Below the pieces are notes generated by a model, which had not been told where the DNA came from, made no database searches, and saw only the letters and a program-made list of their open reading frames with translations. From Paenibacillus chitinolyticus NBRC 15660 (lineage in GTDB: Bacteria > Bacillota > Bacilli > Paenibacillales > NBRC-103111), in contig NZ_BBJT01000003.1 of assembly GCF_000739915.1 (NCBI RefSeq), positions 496,001 to 560,000 on the forward strand: a DNA stretch of 64,000 bases, written 5' to 3'. The position numbers were made by a program, and so were the translations under genes. Shown here one piece after another: positions 45,911 to 55,057 of this stretch. Numbering within the stretch: the first letter of the stretch is position 1; the number at the start of each line of letters is the position of its first letter.

Positions 45911-45921
45911 ACAAGCTTAAA

Positions 45922-45975
45922 TCCACAAAAAAGGGGTACCCCGTAGCCATTTAAGACTACGGGGTACCCCTTTGC
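45922..45975 (-). terminator. Terminator of the VanZ/RDD gene
   Basis: A 17-bp perfect stem (AAAGGGGTACCCCGTAG with its complement) over a 10-base loop, followed by TTTTTTTG on the minus strand. Confidence 0.9.
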
Positions 45976-45988
45976 TATTGAATAGGAT

Positions 45989-46090
45989 TTAGGTGAGTGT
46001 TTTGAGCGGGCGCTCCGTGTGGACTGTCTCGGCAATCTTCTCTAAAATAACAAAATGGAATCGCCCTTCTGCATTATTTTTTTCTGGTTG
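45989..46090 (-). other. Possible C-terminal gene remnant
   Basis: In a frame different from the VanZ/RDD gene, a stretch of about 34 codons reads AEGRFHFVILEKIAETVH and then TERPLKTLT before a stop. It has the look of a real protein tail and a higher GC content than its surroundings, but no start or family can be given. The overlap with the VanZ/RDD 3' end is small. Low confidence. Confidence 0.2.
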
Positions 46091-47222
46091 TATATAAATC
46101 AGAAGCTTCATCAAAATAAAAGCGGCGTTTTTCTTTGCCAAACACGACGAATACAATATGGATGAACAACACGATCGTTAAAGTGATAAAGGTCAACCCA
46201 GCACCTAGCGTTAAGAATATAGATGCCTTATAAAATGGAGAATCCATTGATATTTCTACGTTATTCAAAGTATTCGCAATTGCTGTTATGAAGTACATCG
46301 CGTAAATAGCACCAAAGCGTTTAAATAATCGCTTGTTTGTTTCCACACGACTTACTTTACTGTCATAGCGATAGCGCATAATCTTCGTACCGACTGTCGA
46401 TCCGTTCCAAATCCATGGAATAATAAAAAATGTTACAGAAAGTGTAATTGTACTCGCAATAAATTCACTAATCATATTAACGTTGGTCATACTCAACACA
46501 ACTTTAACTACCATGTTGCTGATAAATAGATCAATAATAACAGCCAGCAACACAGACATCCCTCTTACTTCATCAAGAGCCAATAATCTTTCTGCTTTCT
46601 CATTAATTTTCTTTTTTGATGGGAATAGCGCTAACACAGCTGGAGCAATAAAGAAACCCAGTACCCCGCCAGTAGTATTCAACAATAAATCATCCACATC
46701 AAAAATACGATAAGGGCAATTATATATCCCGTAAATGCCGGTTACCTGTGTTACCTCATAAAATAATGTTAATAAGAACGTGATTCCTAGAGCTTTCTTC
46801 CAGTATTTCTTGTCTTGAAAAAAGTATCGCAAATAAACACCAAAAGGTAATAATAGCAAGAAATTGAAAAACGCTTGATAGAATGATGGTTGGTTAAATA
46901 ACAGTCTATAAGTTGCAGGCTGTGATAACACGATACCACTATTCCCAAAGGTGTCCACTATAAATTGAAATGGCAGAAGTGAATAATGTTGTGTACCCGG
47001 TTTTTGTAGCGAACAAGTATTGCGTATTTCTGGCAAAGGCAACAATATTAAAAATAACGCGGCTAAAAAGTAAAAGATAAATGAAAATGAAATTAACGTG
47101 GTAGAAAATGGAAGAAAATTATATTTTCTATATGTATAAATGAGCCATGGGATAAATAAGGCAAATGTTAAAACAACAAAAAAAATCGCTGCCACAAAGA
47201 TTGGTTGAGTATATGCTGACAT
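46074..47222 (-). CDS. VanZ-RDD fusion membrane protein
   Basis: 382 residues. The N-terminal half has the VanZ-like layout, four to five membrane segments with LLPFQFIVD, LLLLPFGVYLRYFF and DVDDLLLNTTGGVLGFFIA. The C-terminal half is an RDD domain (VRGMSVLLAVIIDLFISNM, STVGTKIMRYRY). VanZ is named for teicoplanin resistance, but most family members have no proven role. AAAGGAGGG precedes the ATG. Same AT-rich composition as the ABC module and downstream of it, with its own terminator. Confidence 0.85.
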   Translation of the reverse strand: MSAYTQPIFVAAIFFVVLTFALFIPWLIYTYRKYNFLPFSTTLISFSFIFYFLAALFLILLPLPEIRNTCSLQKPGTQHYSLLPFQFIVDTFGNSGIVLSQPATYRLLFNQPSFYQAFFNFLLLLPFGVYLRYFFQDKKYWKKALGITFLLTLFYEVTQVTGIYGIYNCPYRIFDVDDLLLNTTGGVLGFFIAPAVLALFPSKKKINEKAERLLALDEVRGMSVLLAVIIDLFISNMVVKVVLSMTNVNMISEFIASTITLSVTFFIIPWIWNGSTVGTKIMRYRYDSKVSRVETNKRLFKRFGAIYAMYFITAIANTLNNVEISMDSPFYKASIFLTLGAGLTFITLTIVLFIHIVFVVFGKEKRRFYFDEASDLYTTRKK

Positions 47223-47357
47223 TGTTTCTCCCTCCTTTATAGGAACTTTGATATTCCGCCCCTAATTCACTCACTAAATTTATTTAGTATTTATATTTAC
47301 CATAAAACTGATTCTAATTCAAATGGAGTTGGAACATTTTATCCCATTTAAGGATCC

Positions 47358-47392
47358 TGTAATGTTGGCATTAATTTAATGTAAGGTTCGCA
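47358..47392 (+). promoter_or_regulatory. Second copy of the direct-repeat operator, plus orientation
   Basis: TGTAATGTT and TGTAAGGTT start 22 bases apart, and the 35-base segment agrees with the ATPase operator at 30 positions, including an identical 13-base TGTAAGGTTCGCA end. Here it points towards the MATE gene antisense and overlaps its last codons. Either it regulates the VanZ/RDD gene from upstream in reverse orientation, or it is left over from a second transporter copy at a recombination junction. Confidence 0.6.
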
Positions 47393-48759
47393 TTATCTTT
47401 TGTCCTGAGCCTCGTAAATTCTTTTCTGACCATGACAACAGTCCAGAGCACAATAATGGCATCAATCGCAAGCGAACCAAAATAAATGCCGGAGACTCCC
47501 ATCATTTTAGGTAAAATCAGCATGACCGGTATATAGAGAACGAGCTGTCTTGCAATTCCGATAATGGCTGCCGGTTTTCCTTTATTAATAGAAGGGAAAA
47601 ATGTCATTGCCATAAAAATCATCGACAATAGCGGTAAAATAGCCATATGAATTCGGAAATACATCGATTGTGTTCCCGTAAATACTTGATCCGGCAACAT
47701 GAAGCCCAGAATCATTTCGGGAGCGGCCATGGAAAAGATCCAAAAAGGCAAGGTCAACAGCATGGAGGCAACGGTAAATATTCTGTAGGATTTTATAACG
47801 CGCTCATATTGCCCAGCGCCGTAGTTTATACCAATGACCGGCTGCAGTGCGCGCATTAAACCAAAGATCGGCGTAAGTAGAAAAGTAAACACACGATAGA
47901 CCACGCCATAAAAGGCAATATCCAGCATCGTACCAAATTTAGCAAGTGCGTTGAAAACGACAACCCCCTGCACCAGACTCATCACATTCATAATTAGCGA
48001 AGACAAGCCCAGTCCAATGATCGATTTGACAGTGGCGGCATCCCTATAAATGGAAAAGACCTTTGTTTTGAAGGACGCAAAACCTTTGCCAAAGTAAATC
48101 CAGCCCAGAAGCGTGTAGACAAACATGCTGATATTGGTTGCCCATGCGGCTCCTTCTACACCTGAATCAAGAATTACCACCAGAATATAGTTGAACAAAA
48201 TATCTGCCGCCAGACCGATTCCCATCATGACGGCCGCGGACTTCATCTTTCCTTCCCCTCTTACAATCATGTTGGCTGCCAGACCATAGATCCAGAAAAA
48301 CGAGCCTATGACTGTAATTCTAAAGAAACGGTCCCCCAGGAATAACACTTCGCCTTCTCCTCCCATCATCCTTATTAATTGAGTGGAGAATAGCAGACCC
48401 AGTATCATATAAATCACGGTTACGATAAGGGAAAGATAGTTGACATGCCCGAGCAACCGTTCCTGTGTGCGCTTGTCCTGTCGGCCGATGGCCATACTTA
48501 ATACTGAGCCGGCGCCAACCCCAATTAAGGAGCCTAAACCGACACTGATCTGGGTTAGAGGATAGGCTACGGAAACCCCAGCCAGAGCGGTTTCTCCGAT
48601 ATAACGACCTACAAAAACGGCAGCAATGACCGCATTTAATCCATAGAGAACCATGGCAATGATCGCCGGCCATGATAATTGGAGCATGACTTTCCACAGA
48701 TTTACATTCAAGATGAAATACTGCTGTTTTCCTTTTTCATCTACGGTTGTTTGGCTCAT
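47371..48759 (-). CDS. MATE family efflux transporter
   Basis: 462 residues with 12 membrane segments: MLQLSWPAIIAMVLYGLNAV, YPLTQISVGLGSLIGVGAGS and MRALQPVIGINYGAGQ, all typical of the DinF/NorM-like MATE family. Substrate unknown. Its last codons lie in the second operator copy, so the C-terminal end (KDNANLTLN) may have been re-made at a junction. It follows the second ABC half-transporter by 36 bases and probably exports the ligand that the neighbouring FecB-type protein and ABC pair import, or an exported siderophore. Confidence 0.9.
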   Translation of the reverse strand: MSQTTVDEKGKQQYFILNVNLWKVMLQLSWPAIIAMVLYGLNAVIAAVFVGRYIGETALAGVSVAYPLTQISVGLGSLIGVGAGSVLSMAIGRQDKRTQERLLGHVNYLSLIVTVIYMILGLLFSTQLIRMMGGEGEVLFLGDRFFRITVIGSFFWIYGLAANMIVRGEGKMKSAAVMMGIGLAADILFNYILVVILDSGVEGAAWATNISMFVYTLLGWIYFGKGFASFKTKVFSIYRDAATVKSIIGLGLSSLIMNVMSLVQGVVVFNALAKFGTMLDIAFYGVVYRVFTFLLTPIFGLMRALQPVIGINYGAGQYERVIKSYRIFTVASMLLTLPFWIFSMAAPEMILGFMLPDQVFTGTQSMYFRIHMAILPLLSMIFMAMTFFPSINKGKPAAIIGIARQLVLYIPVMLILPKMMGVSGIYFGSLAIDAIIVLWTVVMVRKEFTRLRTKDNANLTLN

Positions 48760-48795
48760 ATAAAATCCTCCTAACTTGCTAGATACAAAGCGTCC

Positions 48796-50535
48796 TTATT
48801 TGACTCGCCATCCGTCGGATTCTTGCTGCAAGCTCCACAAATCTGCGTATAATCCCTTTCTTTTCAACAACTCCATGTGAGTACCTTCTTCAACAAGCTG
48901 ACCTTGATCAAGTACAAGTATCTTATCCGCATGTTGAACCGTCTTCAATCGATGCGCGATAAGGATGACGGTTTTATCGGCGACCAGTTCGTTAATAGCC
49001 TTTTGTACAGCAGATTCATTTTCAGGATCAAGTGAAGCGGTAGCTTCGTCGAGCAGCACGATCGACGCGTCTTTCAGCAAGGCACGGGCAATCGATATCC
49101 GCTGCTTCTCTCCGCCGGACAGCGTCGAGCCGCCCTCTCCTACCGGCGTATCATAGCCTTGAGGCAATTGAGAGATGAATTCATGGCAACAAGCACGCTT
49201 GGCCGCTGCCTCCACTTCTTCTTGAGTAGCGTCCATCTTTCCGATTCGGATGTTGTTGCCGATAGTATCCTGGAATAAATAAACGTCTTGGAACACCATA
49301 GAAATATGTTTCAAAAGATCCTCCGGATTTGCGTGTCGAATGGATTGACCACCAATCTCGATCGTCCCCTGTTGGATATCCCAAAATCGTGCAATCAAGC
49401 GCGTTACCGTACTCTTCCCGCTGCCTGACGGTCCCACCAAAGCCGTAATGGTTTGCGGTTCAATCGTAAATGACAAGTCCCTAATGATAAGTGCATTGTC
49501 ATCATAGCCAAATATGACCCGGTCAAAAACAATCTGCCCCTGAGGTTGAATGCTTTCTGTCCCCTGCATCGGTTGTTCCTGCTGCACGTCCATGATACGT
49601 TGGGCGCTATAGGCCGAATACCGCATTTCTCCATAGTTCATCAACACCACAGTCAGTGGCTCGAATACTCGGGTACCCACCAGCAAGAACAGGAGAAAAA
49701 CGGGAAGTGAAAGTGTTCCGCCTACCAGCAAGTAGCTGCCGGCAAAAATCATGATCGTCATTCCAGAGCGGGTCAGCAGCATCGCTCCCATAATCAAGGG
49801 TCCCATAACGCCTTCCAAGCGGATGGACGCACGCATTAACCGATCAAATGAAAGACGCAATCGCTCAAACCGTTTCCCCCCCATATTATGGGCCTTGATC
49901 TCGCGTATTCCGCTTAAATACTCCTGCAGCCGGCTGGCGGCTTCATTCTTGGCCTTGACATGAGTTTCGCTTAAACGCGCCTGAAGCGCGTCCGTCAGCC
50001 ATAGCAGCAGTACGCCGAACGGAACAGCCACGAACATCGCTAATGCCATTTGCCAATCCAGAAACACAAGTCCCGACAATGCCAGGAGGGGCAGTATGAC
50101 AGCACTGATGAGTTGAGGCACATTGTGGGAAATCGTGTGCTCAACTTGCGAGTAGTCACTTAATAATAGGTTGGTAACATCCCCCGGATCACGTTTGCCA
50201 AAATATCCGAGCGACAGATGACGCAAATGTTCGGCCAACTTCAGCCGGCCGGATGCAGCCAGGCTATAGGCTGCTTTGTACGACTTGTCGTACAGTAAGG
50301 CGTACGCCCCGTAGGACACCATCAGCCAAAAAAACAAAAAGGCGCATACCACCCATAACCGTCCTATACTCAAGCCCGCCTCCGGTTCCGCAAAGGAGCT
50401 ATATATCGTATGAAAAATATCAACAAGCAAAGCTGCCGGAATGACTTTAGAGATCCCATCCAGTAAGGCCGCAAAGGAGGATGGCCACAAGTTTCTGATG
50501 TTTCCTCCTGAGATGTTAGTAAAGTAACGGTTCAT
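48796..50535 (-). CDS. ABC half-transporter 2, exporter fold (YbtQ/IrtB-like)
   Basis: 579 residues: a six-helix membrane domain (GISKVIPAALLVDIFHTIYS at the start) and a C-terminal ATPase with [28 protein letters not shown] and LLDEATASLDPENES. DVYLFQDTIGNNIRIG is typical of siderophore-linked exporter-fold importers (YbtPQ, IrtAB). Start is the ATG at 50535 that overlaps the upstream stop as TAATG, with AAGGAGG 10 bases before it; the longer frame is rejected. Works as a heterodimer with the gene before it. Confidence 0.92.
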   Translation of the reverse strand: MNRYFTNISGGNIRNLWPSSFAALLDGISKVIPAALLVDIFHTIYSSFAEPEAGLSIGRLWVVCAFLFFWLMVSYGAYALLYDKSYKAAYSLAASGRLKLAEHLRHLSLGYFGKRDPGDVTNLLLSDYSQVEHTISHNVPQLISAVILPLLALSGLVFLDWQMALAMFVAVPFGVLLLWLTDALQARLSETHVKAKNEAASRLQEYLSGIREIKAHNMGGKRFERLRLSFDRLMRASIRLEGVMGPLIMGAMLLTRSGMTIMIFAGSYLLVGGTLSLPVFLLFLLVGTRVFEPLTVVLMNYGEMRYSAYSAQRIMDVQQEQPMQGTESIQPQGQIVFDRVIFGYDDNALIIRDLSFTIEPQTITALVGPSGSGKSTVTRLIARFWDIQQGTIEIGGQSIRHANPEDLLKHISMVFQDVYLFQDTIGNNIRIGKMDATQEEVEAAAKRACCHEFISQLPQGYDTPVGEGGSTLSGGEKQRISIARALLKDASIVLLDEATASLDPENESAVQKAINELVADKTVILIAHRLKTVQHADKILVLDQGQLVEEGTHMELLKRKGLYADLWSLQQESDGWRVK

Positions 50536-52373
50536 TAGCCTGAGCCCTCCTTTGCAGCGACTGCATGTGCCGGCGAGTTGTCTTTCGCGCCGAGTCTCCA
50601 TGAAGCTGCGCTGATATGAGCTTGCCACATCTGCTCATACAGGCCGTTTAATTTCCGCAGTTCGTCATGCGTTCCCCGTTCCGCAATTTCTCCCCGCTTC
50701 ACGACCAGAATTTGATCTGCCGCGCGAATCGTAGACAGGCGGTGAGCAATGATGAGGACGGTTTTTCCTTTGACCAGCTCGGCCAGACCCCGCTGGATCT
50801 TCTTTTCGTTCCCAGCATCCGCATAAGCTGTTGCTTCATCCAATACGAGGATCGGCGCATTTTTCAGCAATGCACGGGCAATCGCAATCCGCTGCGCCTC
50901 TCCGCCGGATAAATAGGTTCCGCCTTCCCCGATTTTGGTATCGTACCCGTACGCCAGTTTCTCGATGAATTCATGACAGCAGGCCGTCTTCGCAGCTGCG
51001 ATGACCTCTTCATTGGAAGCGGTCGTATTTCCCATCCGGATATTCGCTTCGATCGTATCATAGAACAGATGCACATCCTGAAACACGAAGGAAACCGTAT
51101 CCATCAGCTTTTCCGTCCCCATCTCACGAATCGGAACGCCCCCAATCGTAATGTCGCCCTCCTGAACATCCCAGAAACGCAGCAACAGATTGGCAATGGT
51201 CGATTTCCCACCGCCTGAAGGACCGACCAACGCGGTCATCTCACCCGCTCGCGCAACAAAATGGATACCGTTAAGAACTGGCTTAAAATCCTTGCTTTCT
51301 TTGGTTTCATAAGCGAAGGAAACCTGCTTAAAGGCGATATCGTGCGCTGTTGGAACTTGGGGAGATACCGGTTCCGTCACCATGGCTTCGGAAAAAATGG
51401 CCTCAATACGTTTATTGCCTTCAACAATTTCTCGCATCCCGCTTCCCGCATGCATCAACTTCAATAACGGTACCGATAAGCTCGGTGCTATGATCAGAAA
51501 CAGAATAAAAGTAATGGCAAACGATTGACTTCCGGAATGACCATTTCCAAGAAGAATGCCCACAGGTACGATAAAAGTGAACAAAGAACTGACAACAACG
51601 AAAAAAAGACTGTACGGCGTCTTGCATAAATCCGTTATTTTTAATGAGATATCACGGTACTTGGCAACGGATTGCTTAAACGTCAGGAAGGATTCGGCCG
51701 TAACACCGAATATTTTCACAGCGGGCATTGCACGGACATATTCGACACCAGTTGCATTCATTTCTTCCACGGCGTATTGAAATCCGCGATACGCTGTTTG
51801 TCCTCTTACGCTGGTAAACATACGGGTCTGAAGCCAAAATCCGAATCCGATCGGAATGAGCAGAACCAGCGCCAAGCGCCAATCCAGCCAAAACAAATAG
51901 CCCATCAATAAAATCGGTATCATGACCGCACTGACGATATCGGGTAATTGATGGGCAATAAATTTCTCGATTTTTTCGACACTGACCTCGATAATTTTTT
52001 TCAATTCGCCCGTAGTCGTATTCGTATGGTAACCCATTGGCACTTTGGCAACATGCTCTGCCAGACGCACCCGAAGCTGATAGAGAATATTAAACGCAGC
52101 GATATGTGAGCACATCCCGCCGATATACAGAGCTACCAAAGCCCCAATACAGGCTATAAACGCGACGCCCCCCCAATACAGAATAAGCTCCTTGTCTGCG
52201 CCCTCAGGACTTTGTGCATGGTTCAACAATTCCTCGACTATCTTATACACCGCGACAAAAGGAACAAGCTGCAACAAACTGGAAAAGAAGGAGAACACGC
52301 TTGCGACCGTCAACAGCCCCTTTTTCTCGCCGGCAATATGCAACAGGCCCGACACTTCGGACTTGAAACTCAT
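50535..52373 (-). CDS. ABC half-transporter 1, exporter fold (YbtP/IrtA-like)
   Basis: 612 residues: an exporter-type membrane domain and an ATPase with GPSGGGKSTIANL, LSGGEAQRIAIARAL and LDEATAYADAGNE. The DEATAYAD replacement of the common DEATASLD is typical of the YbtP/IrtA branch, which imports ferric siderophores or reduces their load. GGAGTGTAGG precedes the ATG. Follows the siderophore-binding lipoprotein by about 100 bases and overlaps the second half-transporter. Iron import is inferred from family and Fur boxes. Confidence 0.92.
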   Translation of the reverse strand: MSFKSEVSGLLHIAGEKKGLLTVASVFSFFSSLLQLVPFVAVYKIVEELLNHAQSPEGADKELILYWGGVAFIACIGALVALYIGGMCSHIAAFNILYQLRVRLAEHVAKVPMGYHTNTTTGELKKIIEVSVEKIEKFIAHQLPDIVSAVMIPILLMGYLFWLDWRLALVLLIPIGFGFWLQTRMFTSVRGQTAYRGFQYAVEEMNATGVEYVRAMPAVKIFGVTAESFLTFKQSVAKYRDISLKITDLCKTPYSLFFVVVSSLFTFIVPVGILLGNGHSGSQSFAITFILFLIIAPSLSVPLLKLMHAGSGMREIVEGNKRIEAIFSEAMVTEPVSPQVPTAHDIAFKQVSFAYETKESKDFKPVLNGIHFVARAGEMTALVGPSGGGKSTIANLLLRFWDVQEGDITIGGVPIREMGTEKLMDTVSFVFQDVHLFYDTIEANIRMGNTTASNEEVIAAAKTACCHEFIEKLAYGYDTKIGEGGTYLSGGEAQRIAIARALLKNAPILVLDEATAYADAGNEKKIQRGLAELVKGKTVLIIAHRLSTIRAADQILVVKRGEIAERGTHDELRKLNGLYEQMWQAHISAASWRLGAKDNSPAHAVAAKEGSG

Positions 52374-52475
52374 CTTCCTACACTCCTTTCCTTTTATGTA
52401 CTCAAAAACGAAATCATCCCTGCCCGAAAATCAGGCAAGGACACCCAGAGCTTCTATGCACAAAATTGGAGCTGT

Positions 52476-53423
52476 CTATTCGTTGCTTTTATGGTTTTTC
52501 AATATTTGCTTTCCGAGTCGGTCGAGCAACTCCATACGACCAATGGCCGTGAAGGAATAATTGTAATTGTCGATATTCGTTATTTTGTAGACATTCCCTT
52601 TCTGTACGGCTTTGAGATTGTTCCAAACTTTACTGTCGTTCATTGTGTTTTCGCTGTTCTCCATTAGTATCAAGTTGTCAGGATTGATGGTCGCTAAGGA
52701 TTCAAGGTTTATTTCCCGCCCTCCCCAGCTTTCAGGTTCCGGAATGCCGTCCGTACGCTTCAATGCTAGATCCGTATAAATAAGCTCAGCAGTTCCGGAT
52801 GAGGAGTAGATAACAAGATTTTTAGGATAGGTTTCGATTACAGCAAAGGTTTCGTTCCCAAGAACAGGTTCTAATTTTTTGCTCCATTCTTCTACCTTTC
52901 TGTCATACTCAGACAACCATTTATCCTTCTTCTCTTCTTCTCCAAAAAGATCCGCTAAAAAGGTAAAACGGTTTCTCCACTCGTAATAGGGATATGGCAC
53001 AATCACTGTCGGGGCAACCTTGGATAGCTGCTCGTACAGATTTTCATTAAATAAGGTTCCCAGAATAATCAAATCCGGCTTAGCGGATACGACTAACTCC
53101 AGGCTGATCGGCTCTGCGTACCAACCCAAATTGACTGTATCTGCGCTTAAAAGATTTTTAATCGTTGGAGACAATACTGCTCTATTGCCGAAATCCGTAT
53201 TTCCTGAAGCGATCGGTTGTATTCCAAGTAACAGAAGCTCCTCCGTCGATCCCGAAAGGTCGGCGATGCGCTTAGGATGGATCGGAATTTTAACCTTGCC
53301 GCCCTTGGCATTTTCAACCTCTTTAAATTTTTGTTGATTCTCCCCGTCGCGGGTCTCCTGGTTTCCACATGCGGTTAATACCAACATGCAACATAGGATG
53401 GCCAAAACTATTACTCGTTTCAT
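52476..53423 (-). CDS. Iron-siderophore substrate-binding lipoprotein (FecB/FhuD family)
   Basis: 315 residues. Lipobox LTAC (Cys at 19) after a short signal peptide. Two-lobed fold of class III binding proteins: PKRIADLSGSTEELLLLGIQP, KPDLIILGTLFNENLYEQL and NPDNLILMENSE. GGGAGAG precedes the ATG. A Fur box lies 27 bases upstream, and the ABC pair follows on the same strand. It delivers a ferric siderophore to a membrane partner; there is no classical FecCD-type permease here, only exporter-fold halves. Confidence 0.92.
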   Translation of the reverse strand: MKRVIVLAILCCMLVLTACGNQETRDGENQQKFKEVENAKGGKVKIPIHPKRIADLSGSTEELLLLGIQPIASGNTDFGNRAVLSPTIKNLLSADTVNLGWYAEPISLELVVSAKPDLIILGTLFNENLYEQLSKVAPTVIVPYPYYEWRNRFTFLADLFGEEEKKDKWLSEYDRKVEEWSKKLEPVLGNETFAVIETYPKNLVIYSSSGTAELIYTDLALKRTDGIPEPESWGGREINLESLATINPDNLILMENSENTMNDSKVWNNLKAVQKGNVYKITNIDNYNYSFTAIGRMELLDRLGKQILKNHKSNE

Positions 53424-53449
53424 CGTCTCTCCCTTTCATTTATCGATAA

Positions 53450-53464
53450 CGATAATCATTATCA
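53450..53464. promoter_or_regulatory. Fur box upstream of the siderophore operon
   Basis: CGATAATCATTATCA matches TGATAAT-N-ATTATCA with one mismatch. It lies 27 bases upstream of the binding-protein start. Confidence 0.8.
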
Positions 53465-53593
53465 ATTATTTTTTTTAAAAAAGGCCTTGACGATTGCTTC
53501 ATAGCAACTGTCATGAACCAGTATCCCACTTCCTACCTTGATCCAGATACCCAAATCGGGAGTAAAAACCACAAATACGGATTTTGTTCTTTC

Positions 53594-54592
53594 TTAACGG
53601 CGAAATTGTCGGAAGTACTCAGAGGGATTGACACCGTACTTTCTTTTGAATTGTTCGGAAAAATGACCTGTCTTCCCGAAACCCGCTGCATAGGCCGCCT
53701 CAGTAATCTTCATTCTGCCTTCTTCTAACATGTGGAAGGCAGCTTCCAGCCTTCGGTCGATCACATAAGCATGAACCGGCATGCCAAACAGCAATTTGAA
53801 TCCTTTTTTTAGTTTGAATTCGTTCAAACATACCCGCTTGGCGAGTGCTTCCAGACCAGGTGGGGACATCAAATCGCCGTCCAGTATGTCTTTGGCGAGA
53901 TGAAGGCTTGCAACCTCTGTTCTGGACAGACCAAGCGGCGGAGAGGAGGTGTTCTTTTCCAAAATAACTTCGTAAAGATACAAGGCGATTAGTTCCAATA
54001 TTTTGCCTTCCAAGTAAATATGCTTGATATCGCCATGGTAATAGCAGTGAATGATATCATGAACAATGCGTTTCATTCCGGATGTCATTTGACTATTATA
54101 GAAGAGTCGGGAATTTCCAGATAAAGCGGACGATATTTTGTGTAGCGGAAGATGGTGCAGGGGCCCAATGGACTCCATGTGATTAAGCTTTAGAGAAAGA
54201 CCCTGAAAGTGACTGTCGACGTCATACTGACATCGATTGCTCGCTTGAATACTGCCAAAAGCGGAGACCTCCCATGGATCGAGTCCAAATTCGCCCTTTC
54301 TTCCTTCTACGCTCCAACGGATGCTGTCTCCGAGACAAAATCCAAGGTTTATGTTATTCCCTCCTTCTCTACTGCTCAGGGTCATATTTTTAGTAAAGCG
54401 CACGTCGCATATTACTAGGTCTATAGAAGAATACGTACGAATACATTTCCAGTAGCCCTTGCCCATCTCTTCAGGCACCTTCACTACCTGTTCAAAAGAG
54501 CATGTTCGATACATTTCATTTAGATTAAGTGTGAGTGCGCAGTTACTATTTTCTGCATTCGCAATCTCACAATATCGCTCAGCGCTTTGCAT
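53594..54592 (-). CDS. AraC-family regulator (YbtA/PchR type)
   Basis: About 332 residues from the ATG at 54592. The C-terminal ~110 residues are two helix-turn-helix units: NEFKLKKGFKLLFGMPVHAY and KITEAAYAAGFGKTGHFSEQ followed by FKRKYGVNPSEYFRQ, as in siderophore-responsive YbtA and PchR. The N-terminal part senses the ligand. The frame opens at GTG 54727, but that codon is only 8 bases from a perfect Fur box and has no ribosome binding site, so a later start is chosen (GGGG before ATG 54592, weak). It probably activates the adjacent operon when the siderophore is present. Confidence 0.85.
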   Translation of the reverse strand: MQSAERYCEIANAENSNCALTLNLNEMYRTCSFEQVVKVPEEMGKGYWKCIRTYSSIDLVICDVRFTKNMTLSSREGGNNINLGFCLGDSIRWSVEGRKGEFGLDPWEVSAFGSIQASNRCQYDVDSHFQGLSLKLNHMESIGPLHHLPLHKISSALSGNSRLFYNSQMTSGMKRIVHDIIHCYYHGDIKHIYLEGKILELIALYLYEVILEKNTSSPPLGLSRTEVASLHLAKDILDGDLMSPPGLEALAKRVCLNEFKLKKGFKLLFGMPVHAYVIDRRLEAAFHMLEEGRMKITEAAYAAGFGKTGHFSEQFKRKYGVNPSEYFRQFRR

Positions 54593-54734
54593 AAATTCAA
54601 CCCCGTTTCTATCAGAAGCCGCCCTTTTCGGAGGACCACACATTTTCAAATGGATGGATATTATCATTGCAGGAGTTTCCCGATCGCGTCCACGAATGCT
54701 TGTTTCTACCGATTGGAAACTCATCACAAAACAA

Positions 54735-54749
54735 TGATAATCATTATCA
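54735..54749. promoter_or_regulatory. Fur box upstream of the AraC-type regulator
   Basis: TGATAATCATTATCA is a perfect 7-1-7 Fur site, about 143 bases before the chosen start of the regulator gene. Confidence 0.85.
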
Positions 54750-54868
54750 ATTGAATTATCAATAGCAACCCAAGTATAGCCTTTTGATCCCCATTTCGAT
54801 TATGGCCAGAAGGGCTCCCCTATGCTTTCAGAGAACGTCTTCAAATGCTATCTATGCTCCGGCTTGTT

Positions 54869-54970
54869 CTATTTCAGGTTATTTTGAATGAATTCTCGTA
54901 CTCTTTGTGCCTTGTGAAGGCGTTGTAAACCGTGTACCAGTTCCTTGTCTTCCGAATCAAAAAACAAAAA
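54869..54970 (-). other. Small open frame or gene remnant in the AraC-BSP gap
   Basis: Reads DSEDKELVHGLQRLHKAQRV then REFIQNNLK before TAG. It looks helical and protein-like but has no ribosome binding site and no family. It may be the tail of a lost gene. The rest of the 54.75-55.05 kb gap holds a terminator and nothing else that I can see. Confidence 0.2.
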
Positions 54971-55013
54971 AGAACGCAAACCTCGGAAATTCATCCGAAA
55001 ATTTACGTTCTTC
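54966..55013 (-). terminator. Terminator of the discoidin/BSP gene
   Basis: On the minus strand GAACGTAAA and TTTGCGTTC pair (one mismatch) around an inner TCGG/CCGA stem, followed by six T. Confidence 0.7.
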
Positions 55014-55057
55014 ACAAAATAATTTCATCTTAGTTCAATCATCATTAACTTTCGCCG

